Source: Planctomycetota bacterium
GTDB lineage: Bacteria > Planctomycetota > PUPC01 > JABMSA01 > JAUWKK01
Assembly (NCBI GenBank): GCA_030614245.1
Contig: JAUWKK010000044.1
Coordinates: 1-12,192, forward strand
Direction of reading: 5' to 3'
Length of the DNA stretch: 12,192 nucleotides
Shown: positions 7,383 through 12,192 of the stretch, piece by piece
Layout of the letters: each line of letters starts with the position of its first letter
How positions within the stretch are numbered: position 1 is the first letter of the stretch
Notes under the pieces: model-generated
What the model saw: the letters and a program-made list of their open reading frames with translations, nothing else
Told to the model about the DNA's origin: nothing
Databases searched by the model: none
Made by a program: the position numbers and the translations under genes

Positions 7383-8114
7383 TCAGTGCACCTTCTTCTG
7401 GCCGATGCCCGCGTTGACAGCCGCCAGCTCGGGCCGTTCGTTGAGCAGGTTCATCACATCCAGGCTAGTGAACTCGGGATTCGTCGGATACAGCGCCTCG
7501 TAAACGCCCTCCACAAGCTGGAAGTCTTCGATCGTGTCCACGCACCAGCGCATGTCGGGATTGGTCAGTTCAGGCGGTGCGAGCACGTGGCCGAGCCTGT
7601 ACTCGTCCGGGTGCTCATATATGTAAAGCGATACGTGCTCGCGGTCGGCAGGGGCGTTGGTCTTTCGCGACACCTCGTCAAGGACGGCTACCGGGAAGAC
7701 CTGCGTGTCGAGGCCCCGGGGATACGTCCTCTGCACGACGTTGCTCACGTAATCGAAGTCGTTGGCCAAGAAGTAATCTATGCACCGGGCGACCACCTCG
7801 GGGTCCAGCAGCGGGCAGTCGCCGGTCATCTCAACGATGATGTCGGCGCCGAACGCCTCCGCGGCCGACAGTACGCGGTCCAGCACGTCCTCTTCACTGC
7901 CCCGGAATGCCTTGACGCCCCATTCGGCTGCAAGGTCGCTTATGACCTCGTCGGCGCCGGCGACAGTCGTGGCGATGACGACATCATCGACCTTCGAGCG
8001 TTTCAGCCTCTCGACGAGCAGCTCCAGCATAGGCTTGCCGCAGATCGGCTTGAGTGTCTTCCCGGGAAGCCTGGTAGAGCCCATTCTCGCCTGGACAGTG
8101 GCGGCGATTCGCAT
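7383..8114 (-). CDS. pseF: SpsF-type cytidylyltransferase, probable CMP-pseudaminic acid synthetase
   Basis: 243 residues from the ATG at 8114, which has GGAGGA 10 nt upstream. An upstream in-frame extension to 8186 would run through the promoter, so I reject it. The fold is the nucleotidyltransferase of the CMP-KDO synthetase/NeuA/SpsF family. The CTP-binding loop is ARMGSTRLPGK (9-19), followed by PMLELLVERL (28-37), VVIATT (45-50), EMTGDCPLLDP (95-105, metal/nucleotide site), YPRGLDTQVF (131-140) and RWCVDTIEDF (189-198). Known relatives transfer CMP from CTP onto the anomeric hydroxyl of a nonulosonate. The SpsF branch is often annotated only as spore-coat polysaccharide protein. Placement before PseG and PseI genes makes it the natural PseF here, although the loop differs from NeuA. 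Its TGA abuts the ATG of the next gene. Confidence 0.8.
   Translation of the reverse strand: MRIAATVQARMGSTRLPGKTLKPICGKPMLELLVERLKRSKVDDVVIATTVAGADEVISDLAAEWGVKAFRGSEEDVLDRVLSAAEAFGADIIVEMTGDCPLLDPEVVARCIDYFLANDFDYVSNVVQRTYPRGLDTQVFPVAVLDEVSRKTNAPADREHVSLYIYEHPDEYRLGHVLAPPELTNPDMRWCVDTIEDFQLVEGVYEALYPTNPEFTSLDVMNLLNERPELAAVNAGIGQKKVH
7389..7397 (-). promoter_or_regulatory. Ribosome binding site that fixes the start of the interrupted methyltransferase
   Basis: AAGAAGGTG differs from the ideal AAGGAGGTG at one base. It ends 6 nt before the ATG at 7380-7382 and lies inside the last codons of the cytidylyltransferase gene. Its quality and spacing show that the ATG just upstream of the TAG is the genuine designed start, and that the TAG therefore falls inside the gene. 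Confidence 0.65.
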
Positions 8115-8157
8115 TGCAGTCGGCTCCTCCGCGCAGGCCCGATCAGAAGGTTCGAAC

Positions 8158-8186
8158 AGGGTACAGACGCCGGGGCCGAATGTCAA
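8158..8186 (-). promoter_or_regulatory. Sigma-70-type promoter for the second operon
   Basis: Minus-strand TTGACA (8181-8186), a 17-nt spacer and TACCCT (8158-8163) lie upstream of the cytidylyltransferase gene. The transcription start would be near 8151, leaving a leader of about 37 nt that contains GGAGGA before the ATG. The layout (TTGACATT, 17-nt spacer, TACnCT) closely matches the promoter at 394-422. Confidence 0.65.
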
Positions 8187-8208
8187 GCGGCCGAAGTGAG
8201 CGACTCAA

Positions 8209-8230
8209 GCCCCCTGCCATGGGCGGGGGC
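8209..8230 (-). terminator. GC-rich hairpin after the acetyltransferase gene, possible terminator
   Basis: GCCCCC (8209-8214) pairs with GGGGGC (8225-8230); inside, after two mismatches, CCATGG is self-complementary. On the minus strand it lies 23 nt past the acetyltransferase stop and just upstream of the promoter at 8158-8186, as a terminator would. There is no T run, only TT, so it may be Rho-assisted, a transcript-end stabiliser or an extragenic palindrome. Confidence 0.35.
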
Positions 8231-8253
8231 GGCCTGGATAGTTGTAGCGGTAT

Positions 8254-8886
8254 TCATTCGGACTCGCCGCGCTCGGGCGGCCGCTTTCGGAACCGGATCA
8301 CCTTCGCAGGCACTCCGGCGGCGACGGCCATGTCGGGGATATCCTTAGTGACGACGCTGCCGGCCCCGATCACGGCTCCCGCGCCGATGGTTACGCCCTT
8401 CAGCACGTGCACGTTCGCTCCCAGCCACGCCCCGCGCTTGATCACAATTGGAGCGGACTGCCCCGGATAGGTAGCAACAGACACCCTCTCAGTGTTGTCG
8501 AACGCGTGGTCGGCATCGCGGATTTGTGACATCGGGCCGATCAGCGTTTCGTCTTCCAAAATCACGCTCTGGCCGGCGGCGATGTTGACCATCTGCCCGA
8601 TGGCGACCCTGCTGCCGATGTGCAATTCGGCGCCGGGCCCGACCTCAAAGTACAGCGGCCCGAACAGGCTGCTGTGGTCCCCTATAGTCATCGTGCCGTA
8701 ATTGTTGACGTGTACCGCCCCGTAAACAGCCACCTTCTCTCCTACCTGGACGCCGTTGCTGCGCAGGTGGTAGATTCCGTACACCTTGCCCAGATGCTTG
8801 CCGATGCGGGCGAGCTTGCGCTCGATGGCGTATAACACCCTGCCCCAGAAGCCCAGCCCGGCCGGGGGCGTGCGATGGCCGCTCAT
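8254..8886 (-). CDS. Left-handed beta-helix (hexapeptide-repeat) O-acetyltransferase
   Basis: 210 residues; its ATG overlaps the TGA of the fusion gene upstream (ATGA), showing translational coupling. From about residue 45 to 195 the protein is built of hexapeptide repeats (VGEKVA, IGDHSS, IGSRVA, IGQMVN, WLGANV, IGAGAV, IGAGSV). It closes with VVTKDIPDMAVAAGVPAKVI (178-197), the standard ending of the maltose/chloramphenicol-type xenobiotic acetyltransferase group. DADHAFD (124-130) holds the likely catalytic His (H127). Such enzymes are trimers that move acetyl from acetyl-CoA to a sugar hydroxyl or amine. The N-terminal 40 residues are basic and amphipathic (FWGRVLYAIERKLARIGKHL) and may bind membrane. 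It could O-acetylate the nonulosonate or another residue of the glycan. It is not needed for the six core steps, since a GNAT of PseH type is present. The family is clear; the substrate is unknown. Confidence 0.85.
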   Translation of the reverse strand: MSGHRTPPAGLGFWGRVLYAIERKLARIGKHLGKVYGIYHLRSNGVQVGEKVAVYGAVHVNNYGTMTIGDHSSLFGPLYFEVGPGAELHIGSRVAIGQMVNIAAGQSVILEDETLIGPMSQIRDADHAFDNTERVSVATYPGQSAPIVIKRGAWLGANVHVLKGVTIGAGAVIGAGSVVTKDIPDMAVAAGVPAKVIRFRKRPPERGESE

Positions 8887-10991
8887 GACGCACCTCCGGC
8901 CAGTATCGCTCGCAGTTCTTCGACGACGCGCCGCACGTCGTCGTCGGTCATCCGCGGATACATCGGCAGTGAGAGCGCCCGCTCGTAGTATGCCTCTGCA
9001 ACGGGGAAGTCGCCCGGCTTCGTGCCGAGGTGCTCGCGGTAATATGGATGCAGATGCACGGGGACGTAGTGTACCTGCGGGATGATCCCGGCCTCAGCCA
9101 GCCGGACGAAGACCTGCTTGCGCGTTATACCGGCGGCCTCGAAATCGATCCGGACCACGTACAGATGATACGAACTCTCGGCGTAGTCCGCCTGCCGTTG
9201 TGGCGTTACGAGTGGCAGGTCGCCGAGCAGATCGTCATACAGCGCGGCGATATCCTGGCGGCGCGCGACGAACTCATCGAGCCGCCGCATCTGCGAAAGC
9301 CCGAGCGCACTCTGGATGTCGGTCAGGCGGTAGTTCCAGCCGAGATCGGTCATCTCATAATACCACGGCCCAGGCTGCTGCGAGAGCATGGCCGGGTCCT
9401 TCGTCATGCCGTGCGTGCGGAAGCTCTTCAGAACGGCGTAGAAATCCTCGTTGTCGGTGAGGATCATCCCGCCTTCGCCTGTGGCGATGTGCTTGACGGG
9501 ATGGAAGCTGAAGACGGTCATGTCGGCGATGCTGCCGACCTTGCGCCCGCGATGGCGGGCACCTAATGCATGGCAGCCGTCTTCGATCAGCGGCAGGTTG
9601 TTTTCGAGGGCGATATCGACCAGCCGGTCGTAGTTGCAAGGCTGCCCGGCGAAGTCGACTGGTGCGATGGCTTTCGTTTTCGGGCCGATCTTCGCGGCGA
9701 CCTGCCCGGGGTCGATGCACAGCGTATCGGGCAGGATATCGGCGAAGACGGGCCTGGCGCCGCAAAACAACGCAGCATTCGCCGTAGCGGCGAAAGTCAT
9801 CGGCGAGGTGATAAGCTCGTCGGCGTCCCTCAGCCCGGCGGCGTGGTAAGCCGCATGCAGCGCCGCGGTGCCGTTGGCCACTGCGACGGCATACTTCGCC
9901 CCGCAGTAGTCGGCCACGGCCCGCTCGAACTTCTCGACATTCGGGCCCTGCGTCAGCCAACTGCCGCGAAGCACGGCGGAGACGGCAGCCACGTCCTCGT
10001 TGTCGATCCACTGGCGGCCGTATGTCAGTAGGGGCGGTTCGCGAACCGCCCCTGCCATCTCATCCCGCAGCCACGCGCGTGTGCGTTCGAGCCCTTCAGC
10101 CAGCGTCACCTCGGGTCTCCAGCCGAAGAGCTCCTCCGCAAGCTTCGAATCGCACAGCAGCTTCTGGATTTCGCTCTGCGGATGGATGTGCTGCACGTGC
10201 TTTATGCGCGATTCATCGGGGCAGATCATCCTGGCAAGCTCGTTGATTGTCACATCGCAGCCGGTGCCGCCGTTGACAATCCTCCCGCGGGCGGCTTCGC
10301 AGAAACCGGCCGCCACGATCAGGCGCGCGCAATCCTCCACGTAAAGCAGATCCCGCGTCTGGGTCCCGTCACCGTAGATGTTCAGGTCCTGCCCGCTCAG
10401 ATGCTGCGTCAGGAAGACCGAGACGACCCCGCCTTCGCCGCTGCCCTTCTGGAACGGCCCGTAAGTGTTGAACGGGCGGATGACGACCGTCGGGAGGCCG
10501 TAGGTGCGATAGTATGCGAGTACCAGATTCTCCGCCGAGAGCTTGCACGCGGCGTAAGGCGAAGCAGGCTTGACCGGGTGCTCCTCGGTGATTGCAGTCG
10601 AGCCCCCGGCACAGTCATAGACCATGCAGGTGCTGACGAAAGCGACCGGAACGTCGGCCTTGCGGCACTTCTCGAGCAGCAGAAACGTGCCGGCGACGTC
10701 CGTCCAGAATGTCTCCGCCGGATCGTCGATGCTCTCCTGCACGACCACCTTCGCGGCGAGATGGAAGCAGACATCCAGGCCCCCATCAAGAATCCCCGAC
10801 AGGGCGAGAGGGTCGGCGACGCTCGCAGTCACCAGCCCTTCGAAGGCCTCCGCGCCCTCGAATTCGGCCAGGCTGCCGGCCCGTCCGTTGGAGAGATCGT
10901 CGAGCGCGACAACATTGTGGCCGCTATCGAGCAGGCACTTGACGACCCACCTGCCGATGAAACCGGCACCGCCTGTTACAAGTATCCTCAA
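8883..10991 (-). CDS. pseC: Fusion: NAD-dependent sugar epimerase/dehydratase + PseC-like aminotransferase
   Basis: 702 residues from a TTG start at 10991, with GAGG 7 nt upstream and the consensus Rossmann opening (M)RILVTGGAGFIG. Frames further upstream lie inside the dehydratase gene. Residues 1-310 are an extended SDR: GGAGFIG (7-13), HLAA (77-80), VSTCMVY (119-125), the Y146-x3-K150 catalytic pair, RPFNTYGPF (172-180), and GDGTQTRDLLYVED (207-220). Its end, LEGLERTRAW-like (299-307), is a natural SDR terminus. Residues 323-702 are a full DegT/DnrJ/EryC1 PLP aminotransferase: TYGRQWID, WLTQGP (345-350), ANGTAALHAAY (372-382), EDGCHALG (470-477), the PLP lysine K500 in SFHPVKH, GEGGM (505-509), and TDLGWNYRLTDIQ (548-560). 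PseC converts the 4-keto sugar from PseB to the 4-amino sugar using glutamate. These domains are usually separate genes; the linker (313-321) is encoded by a palindromic repeat. Internal initiation at M312 (10058) could also give free PseC. Confidence 0.85.
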   Translation of the reverse strand: MRILVTGGAGFIGRWVVKCLLDSGHNVVALDDLSNGRAGSLAEFEGAEAFEGLVTASVADPLALSGILDGGLDVCFHLAAKVVVQESIDDPAETFWTDVAGTFLLLEKCRKADVPVAFVSTCMVYDCAGGSTAITEEHPVKPASPYAACKLSAENLVLAYYRTYGLPTVVIRPFNTYGPFQKGSGEGGVVSVFLTQHLSGQDLNIYGDGTQTRDLLYVEDCARLIVAAGFCEAARGRIVNGGTGCDVTINELARMICPDESRIKHVQHIHPQSEIQKLLCDSKLAEELFGWRPEVTLAEGLERTRAWLRDEMAGAVREPPLLTYGRQWIDNEDVAAVSAVLRGSWLTQGPNVEKFERAVADYCGAKYAVAVANGTAALHAAYHAAGLRDADELITSPMTFAATANAALFCGARPVFADILPDTLCIDPGQVAAKIGPKTKAIAPVDFAGQPCNYDRLVDIALENNLPLIEDGCHALGARHRGRKVGSIADMTVFSFHPVKHIATGEGGMILTDNEDFYAVLKSFRTHGMTKDPAMLSQQPGPWYYEMTDLGWNYRLTDIQSALGLSQMRRLDEFVARRQDIAALYDDLLGDLPLVTPQRQADYAESSYHLYVVRIDFEAAGITRKQVFVRLAEAGIIPQVHYVPVHLHPYYREHLGTKPGDFPVAEAYYERALSLPMYPRMTDDDVRRVVEELRAILAGGAS
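10028..10055. repeat. GC-rich palindromic repeat lying inside the coding sequence at a domain junction
   Basis: Positions 10030-10053 form a perfect 24-bp palindrome with half-site AGGGGCGGTTCG; 10028-10055 extends it to 28 bp with a single mismatched pair. It has the look of the short palindromes (GTAGGGGC...GCCCCTAC type) that I recall being scattered between genes in many uncultured bacteria. Here it is read through in frame as Ala-Gly-Ala-Val-Arg-Glu-Pro-Pro-Leu, exactly between the SDR and aminotransferase domains. Being a dispersed repeat is a recollection, not shown by this window, which has one copy. Confidence 0.65.
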
Positions 10992-11002
10992 TCGACAGCC
11001 TC

Positions 11003-12010
11003 TTATATCAATCCTGCCGTTCGAAGCAATTCGACTATCTCGTCGCGCGACATGGGAATCTCGTGGTCGCTTCGATAATGCTTGTGCGGGAACGGTTTCG
11101 CTCCGGGATACTTGAAATCCCATCCGCTCTGGAACTGCCGGTCGGCAGGAAGGATCACGCACATGTGCTCGAGCTCGAGTGCGCGCGCGTGCTCCTCTTC
11201 GGTGATGAGTTCCTCGTAGAGTTTTTCGCCGGGCTTGGCGCCGATCTCCTCGATCTCGATCTTGCCGTCGGCAAGTTCGCTTATCATCACTTCGGCAAGT
11301 TCCCGGATATTCAGCACGGGCATCTTCAGAACGAAGACCTCGCCGCTGTGCGCCAGAGTGCAGGCTTCAAAAAGCAGCCTTACCGCCTGGCGATCCCACA
11401 TCACGAACCGGGTCATCCTGGCGGAAGTCAGCGTTACCGGGCCGCCAGCCTCGATCTGCCGGCGGAAGATGGGCACAACCGACCCGCGCGAGCCGACCAC
11501 GTTGCCGAAACGCACGCTTGCGAAGACCGTCGTGCGCCCGCCCTTGTGATAGTTAGCGGCAGTCATAAGCCGCTCGGCCATCAGCTTCGACGTCCCCATC
11601 GTGTTGCAGGGGTTCACCGCCTTGTCGCTGCTGGTGAAGATCACCTTCTCCGGCAGGGTCTGCATAGCACTGTCGATCACGTTCTGCGTGCCCACGATGT
11701 TCGTCTTGACGCACTCGAACGGGTTGTATTCACAGGCGTACACGTGCTTGAGCGCCGCAGCGTGGAAGACGATATCGACGTTCTCCATTGCACGCTGCAG
11801 TCGTGGCGCGTCGCGAACGTCGCCGATCAGATAGTGGATGTCCGTCCGGTTCCGGTACTGCTCCCGCAGGAACGCCTGCTTTGTGTCGTCGCGGCTGTAT
11901 ACCCGCACTACACGCGGCTCGAAAGGCAATACCTCGGCCAGAATTCGGCTGCCGATGGCACCGGTTCCGCCCAGCAGCAGGATCGTCTTGTCCTTGAAAA
12001 TGTTCTCCAC
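11003..12010 (-). CDS. pseB: UDP-GlcNAc 4,6-dehydratase, PseB/CapE-like short SDR
   Basis: 335 residues from a GTG at 12010 with GGAG 5 nt upstream; TAA stop, 11 nt before the next start. The protein is a soluble, single-domain member of the polysaccharide-biosynthesis SDR group, without the membrane half of FlaA1/WbpM-type long proteins. NAD(P) binding is shown by GGTGAIG (14-20) and GDVRD (63-67). The core motifs are HAAALKHV (83-90), TSSDKAVNP (126-134), MGTSK (138-142), RFGNVVGSRGSVVP (167-180) and TRFVM (200-204), with GAKPGEKLYEEL (257-268) near the end. In PseB these enzymes dehydrate UDP-GlcNAc and invert C5 to the 4-keto-L-arabino sugar. The usual SDR Tyr is replaced by Met (M138), as in CapD/WbpM/CapE-like enzymes, so D- versus L-product specificity cannot be read off. 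It is the first gene after a promoter, consistent with the first pathway step. Confidence 0.87.
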   Translation of the reverse strand: MENIFKDKTILLLGGTGAIGSRILAEVLPFEPRVVRVYSRDDTKQAFLREQYRNRTDIHYLIGDVRDAPRLQRAMENVDIVFHAAALKHVYACEYNPFECVKTNIVGTQNVIDSAMQTLPEKVIFTSSDKAVNPCNTMGTSKLMAERLMTAANYHKGGRTTVFASVRFGNVVGSRGSVVPIFRRQIEAGGPVTLTSARMTRFVMWDRQAVRLLFEACTLAHSGEVFVLKMPVLNIRELAEVMISELADGKIEIEEIGAKPGEKLYEELITEEEHARALELEHMCVILPADRQFQSGWDFKYPGAKPFPHKHYRSDHEIPMSRDEIVELLRTAGLI

Positions 12011-12059
12011 ACAAGCTCCATCATTATATCTTTATCTTTGGTCCGAAATGCTCGGGGGG

Positions 12060-12088
12060 ATTGTATCGGAAGCCGCGAATGAAAGCAA
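12060..12088 (-). promoter_or_regulatory. Probable promoter of the first operon
   Basis: Minus-strand TTGCTT (12083-12088, 3 of 6), a 17-nt spacer and TACAAT (12060-12065, 5 of 6) lie about 50 nt upstream of the dehydratase start. The expected start near 12053 leaves a leader of about 43 nt that keeps the GGAG ribosome binding site. The -35 box is weak, so an activator or a chance match is possible. Confidence 0.45.
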
Positions 12089-12110
12089 GACGCGGGAGGT
12101 CCGGAACATG

Positions 12111-12127
12111 ACCCCAGATCGTGGGGT
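12111..12127. repeat. Short inverted repeat upstream of the first promoter
   Basis: ACCCCA (12111-12116) and TGGGGT (12122-12127) flank GATCG. It lies about 23 nt upstream of the -35 box and has no T tract on either side, so a protein-binding site is as likely as a transcript end. The remaining upstream sequence (12128-12192) shows no convincing gene. One copy and short arms leave chance open. Confidence 0.3.
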
Positions 12128-12192
12128 ATGCTGGCCAACCGTGGTTCAGAGGCAATGGATGTCTTCAACCCGAATCGCATGCAATCTAATTC

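Noticed and set aside
8115..8186. Upstream in-frame extension of the cytidylyltransferase
   Set aside because: It covers the -35/-10 boxes, and the family normally begins at the first strand, which follows the ATG at 8114 with a GGAGGA site.
6762..8348. Very long plus-strand open frame (over 500 codons), with others at 766-1590, 2310-3248 and 5749-6762
   Set aside because: These lie antisense to genes with clear motifs, have no recognisable domains or ribosome binding sites, and are His/Arg/Val-rich as expected for antisense frames of GC-rich genes.
10992..11162. Longer N-terminus for the SDR-PseC fusion (57 more residues)
   Set aside because: It would lie almost entirely inside the dehydratase gene, is Arg/Ser-rich and lacks a motif. 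The TTG at 10991 directly precedes the Rossmann strand and has GAGG at good spacing.
3399..12010. Legionaminic or neuraminic acid pathway instead of pseudaminic
   Set aside because: The sugar-releasing enzyme is PseG-like (GxGHxxR, GGST...E, ADNQ) rather than a NeuC/LegG hydrolysing 2-epimerase, and a PseH-like GNAT is present. Kept as a lower-probability alternative because the dehydratase and synthase motifs are not decisive.
12023..12028. Perfect TATAAT on the minus strand close to the dehydratase start
   Set aside because: There is no -35 box at 16-18 nt, and a start about 7 nt downstream would fall on the GGAG ribosome binding site. TACAAT at 12060-12065 is better placed.
1..12192. Mobile elements, CRISPR, tRNA or phage genes
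   Set aside because: I saw no direct repeat arrays, transposase or integrase motifs, or tRNA-like cloverleaf ends. The only repeat-like element is the palindrome at 10028-10055.

Overview
The window is GC-rich, densely packed DNA, and every gene I can support lies on the minus strand, so it reads from right (12192) to left (1). It holds a surface-glycan cluster built around the nonulosonic (sialic-acid-like) sugar pseudaminic acid. Sigma-70-like promoters, clear Shine-Dalgarno sites, frequent GTG/TTG starts and ATGA/TGATG overlaps point to a bacterium. A Gram-negative-type environmental organism fits the content, but nothing here fixes the phylum. No tRNA, rRNA, CRISPR array, transposase or phage gene is visible.

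Layout in transcription order. Unit 1 (12088 to about 8209) has a promoter at 12060-12088. It carries a PseB-like UDP-GlcNAc 4,6-dehydratase, a 702-residue fusion of an NAD-dependent sugar epimerase/dehydratase with a PseC-like aminotransferase, and a left-handed beta-helix O-acetyltransferase joined by an ATGA overlap. A GC-rich hairpin follows. Unit 2 (8186 to about 467) has a TTGACA promoter at 8158-8186. It carries an SpsF/PseF-type cytidylyltransferase, a small methyltransferase with an in-frame TAG at codon 4, a PseG-type UDP-sugar hydrolase, a PseI/NeuB-type synthase, a PseH-like GNAT fused to a methyltransferase, a large GT-B-like protein, and a zinc-ribbon methyltransferase. A terminator-like hairpin with a T run follows. 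Unit 3 (422 to the left edge) is a promoter with a dyad in its spacer and the first 121 codons of a TPR protein.

Read together, the genes supply all six canonical steps from UDP-GlcNAc to CMP-pseudaminic acid: PseB dehydration, PseC amination, PseH N-acetylation, PseG removal of UDP, PseI condensation with PEP and PseF activation. The additional epimerase, O-acetyltransferase, three methyltransferase domains and putative glycosyltransferase suggest a decorated nonulosonate or a glycan containing it. The assignments come from motifs and context; substrates are inferred.

The points most worth checking are: (i) the epimerase-PseC fusion, whose linker is encoded by a near-perfect GC-rich palindrome that looks like a dispersed repeat inserted between two formerly separate genes; (ii) the PseH-methyltransferase fusion; (iii) the amber codon just after a well-placed ribosome binding site, in a window where none of the ten visible gene ends uses TAG.
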